Source of the DNA: CAYRPN01 sp964426135
GTDB lineage: Bacteria; Planctomycetota; Phycisphaerae; Phycisphaerales; Phycisphaeraceae
Length of the DNA: 64,000 nt
Assembly (NCBI GenBank): GCA_964426135.1
Contig: CAYRPN010000001.1
Location: 62,001-126,000, forward strand
Reading direction: 5' to 3'
Within the stretch, counting starts at the first letter, position 1. Each line of letters begins with the position of its first letter. The notes under the pieces were generated by a model. The model saw only the letters and a program-made list of their open reading frames with translations. It was not told the origin of the DNA and ran no database searches. Both the position numbers and the translations under genes were made by a program. Positions 11,095 to 21,258 of this stretch are shown here, piece after piece.

Positions 11095-13005
11095 TCACCG
11101 CGTGAACCCTCCCGGCTTGCGTTGGAAAAACCACCACTCCACCACGAGGAATCCCAGCGCCAAAAGCGCGAACAGCCACCACAGCGAGCGGTTCGTCTCC
11201 GCCGGCGCCGTCGTCGCCGCCACCGCGCCCTCGGCAAACGTGATCTTCTCCACCGATTGCAGCAGCGTCTCGCCGCTGCTGAGCAGGCTCACACCCAGTT
11301 TGCGCTCCGTGCCGCCGCTCTTGACCACATATTGCCCCACGCGCGGCGCGGGCACGCCGCTGAGCATGCCGCGGTCGTCGGCCTTCTCCTTTCTCTTGAA
11401 CTCCGCCGGCCCCTCCACATCGAACGAACCCCCCGCAGTCAACAGCAGCGGCGGCAGCACGCCCGTGCGGTCCCCCGCCACTTCCAGCAGGCCCGCGTCC
11501 TGCATCGACTGCCGCACGAGGTTGCTGAGCATGATCGGAAATCCCACGCGATAAGGCAGCGTCGAGCGATCCGTGTGGAACAGCAGGATGTAACTCATCC
11601 GCTGCCCCTCGCGCTTCTGCAAAATCAGCGGGCCGTGGCGGCCGTGGGCGATCACCTCGTAATGCAGGTTCTCCAGGTCTTCTTCCTTCGTGCCTTCCGT
11701 GCGCCGGGCCTGATCGAGCAGGACGACTTCGGAAAGCTCCACGTGCTCCAGCAGCGGATGCGTTCGCCGCCAGTCGATCACCGCGGTTGATTCCTGCTTC
11801 GTCGTGATCAGCGTCGCCAGTTCCGTCGGCACGTGGCCCACATGCAGCGCGGTGCGATACGTCGTGTCCTTGGGCAGGCCGGCGTCCTCCGCCTTGTCGG
11901 TGACGATCAGGTCGTACTCATCGCGCGAGGCTTCGCCGCCGGCCTCAGGCGGGTCAAGCTGGATATCGCCCACTGCCTTGAGCGCCGAGCGATACGCGCC
12001 GAGCGACTTGGGCACATAGACATACAGCGGTCGCGGCGGTGAGAGTTCGAGATAAGCCGTGTTGTCACTGCTGAGCGAATCAAATCCGTCCGGCCGCAGC
12101 CGGACTTCGATGCTGGTGTGACGATCGGTGGCGAGGTTGAAGATGACGCGCTGGCCGGCGCCGGGAATTGGCGCGATGCGCTCGGTGCCGCGCACGACGC
12201 CGTCCTGCACGAGTTCCACCGTCGCGGCGCCCTTGGCGTCTTCGGTCGCCTGCACATTCACAAACACCATCCAGCCACCGCCAGCACCGGGGGAGCCGCC
12301 GTCGCCGGAACCGGGGATGCGTCGCGCGTTCAGCGCGGTGATGCCCATGTTTCCGCCGGCCGCGGGCAGACGCTGGTAATCGAGCTTGAACGGCAGTTCG
12401 AAATCGATTTTCTCGGGGAAGTTCCCGTCGGAAATCATCAGCACGCGGGTGAACGCCGTGCTGCGGGCCATCGCGTCGGCCATGCGGAGCGCGTCGGTGA
12501 CATCGCTGGGCGTGTCCTCGATCGCGATCTCGTCGAGGGCATTGAGCAGCACGCGTTTGTTGCTGGTGAAGTCAGCCAGTTGCTTGGCGCTTTTTCCGAA
12601 CGCGATGAGCGCCACTTCCTCATCGGGATTCATGCCGGTGATGAGTTTCTTCGCCGCTTCCTTAGCGAGATCGAGCCGCGACTTGCCCTTGTCATCCACC
12701 GCCGCCATGCTCGCCGAGCGATCGATGAGGATGGGCAGGCGATCTGAGGCCGACGGCCCGCCGCGCAGGAACGGCTCCATCGCCGCCAGAATCAGCAGCA
12801 GCAGCAGCGCGAGCTGGAGCCACAGGAGAATGTTCCGCTTGAAGCGCTGGAACGGCGAGTTCACGCGGTTGTCGTTGAGCACCTGCTTCCACAGCACCAG
12901 CGAAGGCACCGCCAGCTTCTGCCGCTTGAGCTTGAGAAAGTAAAGCACAACCAGAGGCGGGATCAGCGCCAGGAGCCAGAGCGAGGTGAGCTTCAGAAAG
13001 CCCAT
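11095..13005 (-). CDS. BatA-like membrane protein with von Willebrand A domain
   Basis: 636 residues. The N-terminus has the BatA signature: a membrane helix (LTSLWLLALIPPLVVLYFLKL) followed by VPSLVLWKQV and a second helix (LLLWLQLALLLLLILAAM). A vWA domain follows with the metal-site motif DRSASM (about residue 93) and later DRS..DGNF-type segments. A C-terminal helix (WWLFALLALGFLVVEWWF) anchors it again. In Bacteroidetes and planctomycetes such proteins sit with MoxR ATPases and DUF58 proteins in complexes thought to act in metal-dependent assembly or stress tolerance. The ATG at 13005 is chosen because the family always starts just before the first helix. The longer frame to 13293 runs into the neighbouring gene. 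Confidence 0.88.
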   Translation of the reverse strand: MGFLKLTSLWLLALIPPLVVLYFLKLKRQKLAVPSLVLWKQVLNDNRVNSPFQRFKRNILLWLQLALLLLLILAAMEPFLRGGPSASDRLPILIDRSASMAAVDDKGKSRLDLAKEAAKKLITGMNPDEEVALIAFGKSAKQLADFTSNKRVLLNALDEIAIEDTPSDVTDALRMADAMARSTAFTRVLMISDGNFPEKIDFELPFKLDYQRLPAAGGNMGITALNARRIPGSGDGGSPGAGGGWMVFVNVQATEDAKGAATVELVQDGVVRGTERIAPIPGAGQRVIFNLATDRHTSIEVRLRPDGFDSLSSDNTAYLELSPPRPLYVYVPKSLGAYRSALKAVGDIQLDPPEAGGEASRDEYDLIVTDKAEDAGLPKDTTYRTALHVGHVPTELATLITTKQESTAVIDWRRTHPLLEHVELSEVVLLDQARRTEGTKEEDLENLHYEVIAHGRHGPLILQKREGQRMSYILLFHTDRSTLPYRVGFPIMLSNLVRQSMQDAGLLEVAGDRTGVLPPLLLTAGGSFDVEGPAEFKRKEKADDRGMLSGVPAPRVGQYVVKSGGTERKLGVSLLSSGETLLQSVEKITFAEGAVAATTAPAETNRSLWWLFALLALGFLVVEWWFFQRKPGGFTR

Positions 13006-13046
13006 GGGTAAAAGGGCCGAGGGTTGAGGGCCGAGGGTGTAAACCA

Positions 13047-13592
13047 TTAGCCCCCGGCTCCGCCGGGGGTTCGCACGCCAACCTTGCGTTGCGACGGCAT
13101 AACTTCCGCAATGAGTCGACGCGTGACGATAATAATCGCAACGAGGCAACCGAGGCCCGCAATCAGCATGAACATTCCCGGCAATAGCCACGACGACCAC
13201 GAACGGTCGTAGACCGACTCGGAACTGTCCGCCGGATTCACGAAAACCGTGATCGTTGCGCCGGGCACCATGCCCTCCGGCACTGCGGCCCAACCGCGAC
13301 GGTAGTCAAGAATCTCAAATCGGTTCCCCGTGTGATCCCGACCGTCAAGAGTGAAAAGGTAGTCGCACACAACGCGCTTCCCATGCCTCCGTGATTCAAG
13401 CTGCACATTCAAAACCGTGGCTTCCACAGACTGCCACGACTGAGCTCGGATCGTATCGATTGCCGCACCGACGACCAGTGGGAACAATCGAATCGGAACG
13501 TACACCAAGATGACGAGCACAATGGCGACGACACCGCGCTGAGCCCAGAGCGGCGCACGAAACGCACCAAGTTTTCCTCGTCTCGCCGCCAT
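13047..13592 (-). CDS. DUF3592-type membrane protein
   Basis: 181 residues with an N-terminal helix (GVVAIVLVILVYVPIRLFPLVV), a small beta-rich extracytoplasmic domain (ATVLNVQLESRRHGKRVVCDYLFTL, read in two parts) and a second helix (LLPGMFMLIAGLGCLVAIIIV). This layout matches DUF3592 proteins, whose function is unknown. The last ten codons (GVRTPGGAGG) are supplied by a CCCCCGGCTCCGCCGGGGG palindrome at 13051-13069, so a repeat now forms the C-terminus. It is inserted between the DUF58 and BatA-like genes, where most related clusters have no such gene. Confidence 0.65.
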   Translation of the reverse strand: MAARRGKLGAFRAPLWAQRGVVAIVLVILVYVPIRLFPLVVGAAIDTIRAQSWQSVEATVLNVQLESRRHGKRVVCDYLFTLDGRDHTGNRFEILDYRRGWAAVPEGMVPGATITVFVNPADSSESVYDRSWSSWLLPGMFMLIAGLGCLVAIIIVTRRLIAEVMPSQRKVGVRTPGGAGG

Positions 13593-13662
13593 GTGTCGAC
13601 TGATGCAATCTCTGCTTGTGTTTTATGACTCCAGGATGTCCATCCGCCGGCAGAGCCGGGGG

Positions 13663-14586
13663 CTAACGGAGCCATCCTTTCCTCCGCAACTGATCAAACA
13701 ACACCACGTCCAGCGCATCTTTCGAATTAATCGTCACCACGCGTCCGCTTCGGCTCTGCGCCAGCGCGCTCACGTAGGTCTGGAACGCCTCGCGGTACTG
13801 GTTGTAGAGCTTGAACAGGTCGCCGCCGGTGCTGATGTCGAGGGTTTCGTTGGTTTCGGAATCGACGAGTCGCCAGTCGGTGGTGACATCGGGTTCGATT
13901 TCGGTCGGGCCGAGGATTTGCAGGCCGAAGATCTCCAGGCCCTCCGAATAGAGCAGGTTGAAGGAGCGTTTGAGGTCGCCGGTGGTGAGGAAATCGGAGG
14001 CGATGATGACGATGCCGCGGCCGTGATGCTGGCGGAGCATGGCCTCGATGCCGGCTTCGAGCGGACCGTCGCCGCCGCCTTCGATTCTCTCGATGAAGCG
14101 GAAGAGCGAGCCGCGGCTGGAGCGGCCCTGGTGCGGACGGAAGCGCGCGACCTTGCCGTCCTTCTGGTTGAACACGCACACGCTCACCTTCTCCTGGCCA
14201 TAAAGCCCGGTCACGCCGATCGCCGCCGCCAGCGACTTGGCCATCTCCAGTTTGCCCTCGAAGCGCATCGAGCTGGATGCGTCGATGAGCAGGACGATGT
14301 GCATCTCCTCCTCTTCATGGTGCAGCTTGACGTATGGCCGATGCAGGCGGGAGAAGATGTTCCAATCGACGAAACGCATGTCGTCGCCGGGCGTGTAATC
14401 GCGGTAATCCTTGAACTCGGTCGATGTGCCGGAGCGCTGCGCGACATGCTCGCCGCGGCTGCGGTTGGTGAAGCGCTTGCGGGTGACGAGGCGAAGGCGC
14501 TCGACGCACGCGAGGACGTCGTTGGGCAGGAGCGAGGTGATGCGGGATTGGGTTGGCGTCGTGTTCATGGCGAATCGCGATTGCAT
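13663..14586 (-). CDS. DUF58 domain protein (vWA-like)
   Basis: 307 residues, the usual length for cytoplasmic DUF58 proteins. The DUF58 signature is TEFKDYRDYTPGDDMRFVDW (about residues 55-74). It is followed by a vWA-like core with DASSSM (about residue 102) and IIASDFL. Partner of the MoxR ATPase encoded directly upstream, the conserved MoxR-DUF58 pair. A second ATG at 14568 could be the real start; neither has a clear ribosome site. A 75-base hairpin (14591-14665) separates it from the MoxR gene. Confidence 0.9.
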   Translation of the reverse strand: MQSRFAMNTTPTQSRITSLLPNDVLACVERLRLVTRKRFTNRSRGEHVAQRSGTSTEFKDYRDYTPGDDMRFVDWNIFSRLHRPYVKLHHEEEEMHIVLLIDASSSMRFEGKLEMAKSLAAAIGVTGLYGQEKVSVCVFNQKDGKVARFRPHQGRSSRGSLFRFIERIEGGGDGPLEAGIEAMLRQHHGRGIVIIASDFLTTGDLKRSFNLLYSEGLEIFGLQILGPTEIEPDVTTDWRLVDSETNETLDISTGGDLFKLYNQYREAFQTYVSALAQSRSGRVVTINSKDALDVVLFDQLRRKGWLR

Positions 14587-14590
14587 TCAT

Positions 14591-14665
14591 CGCACCCGTT
14601 TAGCGACGGGGCTTGCCCCGCTCCGGCGATGAAGATCGCGGCGAGCCGCGTCGCTAAACGGTGCG
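14591..14665. repeat. REP-like hairpin
   Basis: Arms ACCCGTTTAGCGACG (14594-14608) and CGTCGCTAAACGGTGCG (14649-14665) pair over at least 12 bases and enclose a smaller CGGGGCTTGCCCCG palindrome. Related GTTTAGC motifs occur at 8526, 15783 and inside priA. Confidence 0.75.
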
Positions 14666-14692
14666 GCGAAAATCATCTTCATCAAACGGAGG

Positions 14693-15730
<1,038 letters not shown>

Positions 15731-15830
15731 GCGTGAGTCCTTGCGTTGGTTTGGTTGCACCCTCGGCGGGCAAGGCCCGCCGGCTAAACGGACCAAATGC
15801 AAATCGACGTTCGCGGCGACACATCGCCGA

Positions 15831-18800
15831 TCACGAATCATCCTTCTTCTGCTGATCCTGCACTCGCTTCTTCGCGGCGAGCAGACGTTCAGTGACGCTC
15901 TGGGCTTCCGATTTCGGCGGCTGACCCGCCTGCGATCCACCGCGCGGCAATGGCGGCGGCGCGGCGGCGGCGGTCTGATCGAGCTTCAAATCCAGGGCCA
16001 TCGGTGAGCCGCCGGCGCTGCTTGCCTCTTCGCGCGGCTTCTCCTTCAGCGTGCCCGACACCTGCTCCTTCTTCTTCAAGAGCTTCGTGAAGGTCTCCTC
16101 GCTCGGCTGTTCCTTGCGACCAAGGAAGAGCCAGCCCTTGATCGTCTCCATGTCGATCTGCACGCGCCGCAGCCCCACGTCCAGCGGGATCAGGCACGCC
16201 AGCAGGATCAGCAGCCAGTCGACGATCGGCGCGCTGGCGGCTTTGCTGACGCGCGCCTGCGTGAACAGTTGCTCGCCTTTCTCCAGGCCGGTGAGTTCGC
16301 GGCCGCCGGTGCGCTGGGCGATCTGCTGCAGCACGATCGGGTTGGAGCGGAAGCGCAGATACTCCTGCGAATAGGGCACGACGAAGCCGCCATGCACGCG
16401 CTCGGCTTTGCGATTGGCGCCCACGCCGACGACGCTGACCTTGTATCGTCCTTCGCCGGTGAGCGGGAACGTGGCCTCGTAACGCTTGGGGCCGATCTGC
16501 TTCAGCGGCAGCGTCTTGCTCACGCCGCGCGGGCCGTCGAGCTGCGCCTGCATTTCCAGGAACGTGTCCTGCTGGCCGTAGTCTTCCACGACAATCACGC
16601 CGTCGCCGCCGGACGTGAATGTTCGCATCCGCAGCGAGCCGTCCTCGCTGATCCGGCTGACCGAGGTCACCAGCTGCTTCACAAATGCGTCGTACTTGTC
16701 CCACGTCACCCAGTTGCCCGCCCACTTCGGAGAAAGATCGCTTGTCCACGCCGCGCTAGCGCCGATGCCGTAGCGCCAGGTGGAAAGCACGGGGTCGAGT
16801 TCCTCTTCCTCCGGGCCATCGAGAATCGTCAGCGATTTCTCCTTCGCCGTGGTCAGCACGTACCCGCGCAGCAGCGGCACCTTGTCGATGCCCTCGAGAA
16901 TGCTCGACGTGACCTGCACGGTGGGCACAAAATCTCTTTCCTGGATGGCGCTGCGGCGAAGCGTGGTCGCTTCCTTGATGAAAATGCTGGGAAGCTGATT
17001 CGGATTCTGCGGAAAATAAAAACGCCCGCCGGTCTGCTTGGCGATGGAGGAAAGCACCTGCACTTCGTTGCCGCCGGTGCCCGAGTGCGGGAAGACGGCG
17101 ACGGTGGAGACGCTGATGTTCGCGTTGATGAACTGCTGCAGCAGCGCGGGCGAAGGCGGGGCCGCGTCGCCGTCGCTGATGATGATCATGTGCTTGGCGC
17201 TGGCGTCGCTCTTGACGAGCGAGTTGAGGCCCATCTGCATGGTGTTGGCGAAGCTCATCATGTCGCCCAGTTCCGCTCCGTTGAGCTTCTGCGCCAGCGC
17301 CTCGAAATCGCCGGCCGGCGTCAGGTCGAAGATCCAGTAATCCTTGCCGCGATAATCCATCGCCAGCGCGCCCACTTCGTCCTGGGCGTTGAGCACCTTG
17401 ATCGCCTGCTTGGTGATGTTCTTGGCCCAGGTGTTGCCCTGCGGGAATTCGCAGGTGTGCAGGATGATCGCCAGCGCGCCCTTGGGCAGCACTTTTTTCT
17501 GCGAGAGATCCATGGAGACCGGCAGCGCGGTTTCGACGGCGGTTCGGTGGTACCCGCCGGGGCCGTAGCTATTGGCGCCGCCCACCATCAGGAAGCCGGA
17601 GCCTTGCGCGTGCACCGCTTCGTGGACTGCTTCGAGCTGCTGCACATCGAACGCCGAAGCCGGCACGTTGGCGAAGATGATGCAGTCGTAAGGCAGCAGG
17701 CCCAGTGGATCGCGCGGGAACTGCAGCGAGGACTGCACGTCCGTGTCGCGCTGCGCGTTCTTGAGCGCCAGCAGCATGCGCTCGTAATCCTTCGGCTCGC
17801 CCGTGGGGTCCGTCACCAGCAGCACTTTGCCCTTGCCGCGCAGGTAGAGGTGACTGATTGCCTTGTTGTTTTCCTTCTTGCTGTCGCGCACCTTCACGAT
17901 TTTGCCGGCCGCATCCACGTCGCTGGGGACTTCAATATTCGCGACATATTCGTAATAGCCTGGCTCGCGCAGGTAGATCGGAATCTCGAAGCGGTTCTTG
18001 CCCTCCTGGTACTGCACTTCCTCGTTGAAAATAATCTGGCTGTTCTCCGCCAGCACGAGCTTGCCCTTGCCTGACTTCAGGCTCGAAAGGATGACGACGG
18101 CTTTGTACGTCTCGCCGATCTTGACGAAGGGCGGCAGTTCCAGCCGCTCCAGCCAGACTTCTTCGTCGTACTGATAGACGACGGAGCGAACATCGACGGG
18201 GATGCCCTTGGCTTTCAGATCGTCGAGCACGCCCGACACGCTGCCCTCGGTCTCCACGCCGTCGCTGATGAGGACGATGCGGCCGTTCTTGTCCTTGGGC
18301 AGCATCGCGGCGGCGAGTGAGAGCGCCTTGGAAATATCCGTGCCGTCGTGATCGACCTGCACGTTGATCGCTTCAAATGGCAGCGTCGGCCCCGGCGCGT
18401 GCTCCACCGCGGCGGAGCGCCCGAAGAAAATCAGGCCCGCGGTGTCGTCCTGCGGTTTCTCCTGCACGAGCTGAAGCACGTACTTGATCGCTTCATCGCG
18501 CGCTTCCTCGCGCACCGAGGCGGAAGTATCCACGACGAAGATCACGCTCAGGCCGTCGTCCTTTCGCACGGCGCGCGGCTCGGTGAGCAGGACAATGAAC
18601 AGGCCCAGCAGCGCGAACCGCGCGATCAGCGCGGCAGTCGCCCTGCCGCGCGTGAGTCCCGTGTAGCCCGCCAGGTGCATCCACCACAGCCAGGGCGCGA
18701 TCAGCAGCAGCCAGAACGGCCAGAGCCGGCTGAAGATCAGCACATCGAACAAATCGAGCAGATAACAGGTGAGTGGAAAAAGCAGGAGAAACAGGATCAA

Positions 18801-18845
18801 CGGCAGCGCGGTTCGCAGTGTCACCGGCACGCGCGGCGGCGGCAT
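15831..18845 (-). CDS. Large membrane protein with two vWA-like domains and a GATase-like domain
   Basis: About 1004 residues from the ATG at 18845; a GTG at 18929 is also possible. Three or four N-terminal helices (TLRTALPLILFLLLFPL, WPFWLLLIAPWLWWM, ALIARFALLGLFIVLL) precede a vWA domain with FVVDTSASV and LISDGVE. Next comes a DJ-1/glutamine-amidotransferase-like segment (YDCIIFANVPASAF, GSGFLMVGGANSYGPGG), then a second vWA-like segment (IIISDGDAAPP). A last helix (IVDWLLILLACLIPLDVGL) precedes a charged, Pro/Gln-rich cytoplasmic tail. First gene of the MoxR cluster. The architecture is known from planctomycetes; its substrate is not. The second vWA lacks the classic DxSxS motif in its usual place. 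Confidence 0.82.
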   Translation of the reverse strand: MPPPRVPVTLRTALPLILFLLLFPLTCYLLDLFDVLIFSRLWPFWLLLIAPWLWWMHLAGYTGLTRGRATAALIARFALLGLFIVLLTEPRAVRKDDGLSVIFVVDTSASVREEARDEAIKYVLQLVQEKPQDDTAGLIFFGRSAAVEHAPGPTLPFEAINVQVDHDGTDISKALSLAAAMLPKDKNGRIVLISDGVETEGSVSGVLDDLKAKGIPVDVRSVVYQYDEEVWLERLELPPFVKIGETYKAVVILSSLKSGKGKLVLAENSQIIFNEEVQYQEGKNRFEIPIYLREPGYYEYVANIEVPSDVDAAGKIVKVRDSKKENNKAISHLYLRGKGKVLLVTDPTGEPKDYERMLLALKNAQRDTDVQSSLQFPRDPLGLLPYDCIIFANVPASAFDVQQLEAVHEAVHAQGSGFLMVGGANSYGPGGYHRTAVETALPVSMDLSQKKVLPKGALAIILHTCEFPQGNTWAKNITKQAIKVLNAQDEVGALAMDYRGKDYWIFDLTPAGDFEALAQKLNGAELGDMMSFANTMQMGLNSLVKSDASAKHMIIISDGDAAPPSPALLQQFINANISVSTVAVFPHSGTGGNEVQVLSSIAKQTGGRFYFPQNPNQLPSIFIKEATTLRRSAIQERDFVPTVQVTSSILEGIDKVPLLRGYVLTTAKEKSLTILDGPEEEELDPVLSTWRYGIGASAAWTSDLSPKWAGNWVTWDKYDAFVKQLVTSVSRISEDGSLRMRTFTSGGDGVIVVEDYGQQDTFLEMQAQLDGPRGVSKTLPLKQIGPKRYEATFPLTGEGRYKVSVVGVGANRKAERVHGGFVVPYSQEYLRFRSNPIVLQQIAQRTGGRELTGLEKGEQLFTQARVSKAASAPIVDWLLILLACLIPLDVGLRRVQIDMETIKGWLFLGRKEQPSEETFTKLLKKKEQVSGTLKEKPREEASSAGGSPMALDLKLDQTAAAAPPPLPRGGSQAGQPPKSEAQSVTERLLAAKKRVQDQQKKDDS

Positions 18846-19025
18846 CAGGGCGGTACGCAAGGCTGCGAGCGAAGATCGCACGCCCGCCGCGCTTCCCGGC
18901 CGCCATGTGTTCTGCTGTGCACTTGCCACGCACGCACTCCAGAGTTGCCTTCGCGCTCCGCGCGATGACGCCGCCCTTCAACGACACATGATAGCGCCAC
19001 AACCAACCGGGAGGGCGAGGCCGCC

Positions 19026-19111
19026 GTAGGGTGCGTCAAGTCCGCGCGGACGCACCAAGTTGCGCTGCCGTTGCCCGTGGTGCGTCCGCGCCGAGCCTTG
19101 ACACACCCTAC
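19026..19111. repeat. Imperfect inverted repeat, GTAGGGTGCGTCAAG family
   Basis: Starts GTAGGGTGCGTCAAG and ends with the complement CTTGACACACCCTAC, with GGACGCACC/GGTGCGTCC inside, so it folds into a long hairpin. It is a diverged copy of the perfect element at 21107-21258. The 18846-19183 gap holds nothing else recognisable. Confidence 0.85.
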
Positions 19112-19183
19112 ATGACTCGCCACGCGGCCGACGGGTGGGCCTCGCGGACTCGGCCCGACCGCTAACCGCGACCAACGTGTCAA

Positions 19184-20128
19184 TCATTTCTCCAGTACCA
19201 CCATCCGCCGATTGCCCGTGTCGGCGATCCACACGCGGCCGCGCGGATCGACGCGCACGCCCCACGGCGTGAGGAACTGGCCCTCGCCGCGCCCCGGCCC
19301 GCCGTAACGACCGATCAATTTGCCCTCGAACGTCGCCACGGTGAGTCGGTTTCCGCCGTACTCGATGATGTAGAGCAAGTCGTCGGGGCCGGTCGCAAGA
19401 TCATATGGAAAATCCAGCGCCAGCGGTTTGCCGACTTCACCCAGTGCGCCCAGGTGCTTGCCATCGTCGCTGAAAACCTGCACGCGATGGTTGTCCGCGT
19501 CGGCGATGTAAATTTTTCCCTGCCGCCAGACAAGGCCCGCCGCCCGTTGCAACTGGCCGATGCCGGTGCCGGAACTGCCGAAGGTCGCCAGGAACTCACC
19601 TTGGGCGGTGAACTTCTGCACGCGATCATTGCCGCCATATTCGAGCACATACAGCGAGCCGGCGGCGTCCTCCACCACCTTCACCGGATAAATGAACTGC
19701 CCCGGCTCGCGGCCCAATGAGCCGAACATCCGCACCACTTCGCCGGCCTGCGTGAAAATCACGATGCGGTTGTAATGCGTGTCCGCCACGGCAATGTGCC
19801 CGTTCTTCAAAAGACAAGCGCCCTCGGGCTTGCCCGCGGAATACTGCGGCATCCACCATTGCCGCCGCAGTTGAAACGCCTCGTCGTAAACCAGCACGCG
19901 CCCGGCTTTGTCCAGCACGATCATCTCGCCGGCGCCTCGTTTTTCATCCGCGCCGACCGGCCAGACATTCACCGCCACGGCCCGCGGGGGCGGCGAAGTC
20001 GTCTCGTCCGGGGGCATCGCGAAATACTGAAACGACTTGACCGCCAGCAGCGGATCATCGCCTTGCGAACAGCCGGCAAGCTGCGATGCGACGAGCATGA
20101 GCAAAGCCAGCAACCAGCGAAGGCTCAC
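19184..20128 (-). other. Probable separate start of the NHL-repeat lipoprotein
   Basis: An in-frame GTG at 20128 would give a 314-residue protein with an ideal lipoprotein signal: basic SLRW start, hydrophobic LLALLMLVAS, and lipobox LAGC. A GGGGCG sequence lies 5-10 bases upstream. The mature part is a six-bladed NHL-type propeller as judged from repeated IADxxNxR motifs. Confidence 0.55.
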
Positions 20129-21067
20129 GCGCTCGCCCCGTTGCAGGGGAGGCACAGGCGAGCGATGCACGAAGCGCTGCGAGATGCCGGCGGAATCGTG
20201 TCTCAAGGCGGAGTCGGACTCGGCGCCGCGAAAGTGTGAGGCCTCCACGACAATCGCGCTGTCTGGAGCGAGCACGATCTGCAGATGCTCCGGGCGGATG
20301 CAGACATGGCTGCCCGCTTGCCGCGGCGTGATTCCCCATGTTTGCGCCGCCTCGCGCGGCAGCCAGTTCACTTCGCCGAGGCATCGCGCCGCCTCCAGGG
20401 TCGGCGGAGCGCTGTAAAGCGTCTCCACGTCGCCCGCGAACACCAGTTGCCCTTCGTTCAGGCAGACCACGTGCCGCGCCTCGGCCAGCACCACGTGCGG
20501 CTGATGCGTGCAGAACACCAGCGACACCCCGCGCGTGGCCGCATGTTCGCGAATCACCGCCCAGAATCGGACTGCACGCGCGGAATCGACGTGTGCCAGC
20601 GGCTCGTCCATCACCAGCACCGATGCTTCACTGGCCAGACATCGCGCGACGGCAAGCCGCGAACGCTCGCCGAGGGAGAGCGTGGCAGGCCGGGCGTCGG
20701 CGCGATCAGACAAGTCGAATGCCGCGAGAAGTTCCTCGGCGGCGCGGCCCGCTTGGCCATTGCGCGAAGGCGACACCGCCCTCAGATGATCGCGCACGCT
20801 CAGGTGCGGCCACAGCCCGAAATCCGCCGGCGACCAGAAGAGACTCGGCGCCCTGGCGGAAGATCGAGCGAAGGAGCACCGCACTTCACCGCGCTGAGCG
20901 GATTCGAATCCGACGAGCAGATTCAGGATGGAGGTTTTGCCCGCACCGGAGGGGCCGAGGATGGCGGTGACGCCGCGCTCGATGGTGAGCGAGAGATTCG
21001 CCAGCCTCGGTCGGCCCGCCGCGCCCGGGAGTTCGACCTGTTCGAGTTGCCAGAGCGGATCAGGCAT
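19184..21067 (-). CDS. Importer ABC ATPase running in frame into an NHL-repeat lipoprotein
   Basis: A single 627-codon frame. Residues 1-215 are an ABC ATPase (Walker A GPSGAGKTS, signature LSLGERSRLAVAR, Walker B VLVMDEP, H-loop CTHQ). Residues 215-310 resemble the short regulatory tail of Fe3+/sulfate-type ATPases (CIRPEHLQI). A lipoprotein signal with lipobox LAGC (about residues 315-334) then leads into NHL-type propeller repeats (GQFIYPVKV, IYIADADNHRVQVF, WGVRVDPRGRVWIADTGNRR). The joint carries SPVPPLQRGER, the translation of a CCTCCCCTGCAACGGGG-type repeat. It is the third gene of an importer operon with the permease and binding protein upstream. Either a real fusion or two genes, with the lipoprotein starting at the internal GTG at 20128. 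A cytoplasmic ATPase joined to an exported domain would be topologically odd, so two products seem more likely. Confidence 0.8.
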   Translation of the reverse strand: MPDPLWQLEQVELPGAAGRPRLANLSLTIERGVTAILGPSGAGKTSILNLLVGFESAQRGEVRCSFARSSARAPSLFWSPADFGLWPHLSVRDHLRAVSPSRNGQAGRAAEELLAAFDLSDRADARPATLSLGERSRLAVARCLASEASVLVMDEPLAHVDSARAVRFWAVIREHAATRGVSLVFCTHQPHVVLAEARHVVCLNEGQLVFAGDVETLYSAPPTLEAARCLGEVNWLPREAAQTWGITPRQAGSHVCIRPEHLQIVLAPDSAIVVEASHFRGAESDSALRHDSAGISQRFVHRSPVPPLQRGERVSLRWLLALLMLVASQLAGCSQGDDPLLAVKSFQYFAMPPDETTSPPPRAVAVNVWPVGADEKRGAGEMIVLDKAGRVLVYDEAFQLRRQWWMPQYSAGKPEGACLLKNGHIAVADTHYNRIVIFTQAGEVVRMFGSLGREPGQFIYPVKVVEDAAGSLYVLEYGGNDRVQKFTAQGEFLATFGSSGTGIGQLQRAAGLVWRQGKIYIADADNHRVQVFSDDGKHLGALGEVGKPLALDFPYDLATGPDDLLYIIEYGGNRLTVATFEGKLIGRYGGPGRGEGQFLTPWGVRVDPRGRVWIADTGNRRMVVLEK

Positions 21068-21106
21068 GAGGAAGAACAGGACATGAGGAAAGCAGGAACA
21101 ACGCTG

Positions 21107-21258
21107 TAGGGTGCGTCAAGGCTCGGCGCGGACGCACCAGGTTGGACCAACGCGACTGTGACTCGAGTGTCCGACGCGACTGTGACTCGAGTGTCCGACG
21201 CGACTGTGACTCGAGTGTCCGACGCGGTGCGTCCGCGCCGAGCCTTGACGCACCCTAC
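21107..21258. repeat. Element with perfect 33-bp inverted repeats and three 24-bp tandem repeats
   Basis: Left arm 21107-21139 and right arm 21226-21258 are exact reverse complements over 33 bases. Between them a 24-base unit starting CGCGACTGTGACTCGAGTG is repeated three times without change (21151-21222). The right arm overlaps the permease stop codon (TAG within GTAGGG), so the element sets the end of that gene. It fills the whole spacer between ATPase and permease. Confidence 0.95.

Noticed and set aside
10793..11182. N-terminal 130-codon extension of the 8675 gene
   Set aside because: It translates a palindromic repeat and overlaps the BatA-like gene; a signal peptide at 10792 gives a better start.
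16269..18074. 601-codon plus-strand frame opposite the large vWA gene
   Set aside because: Antisense shadow; the minus-strand gene has clear domains.
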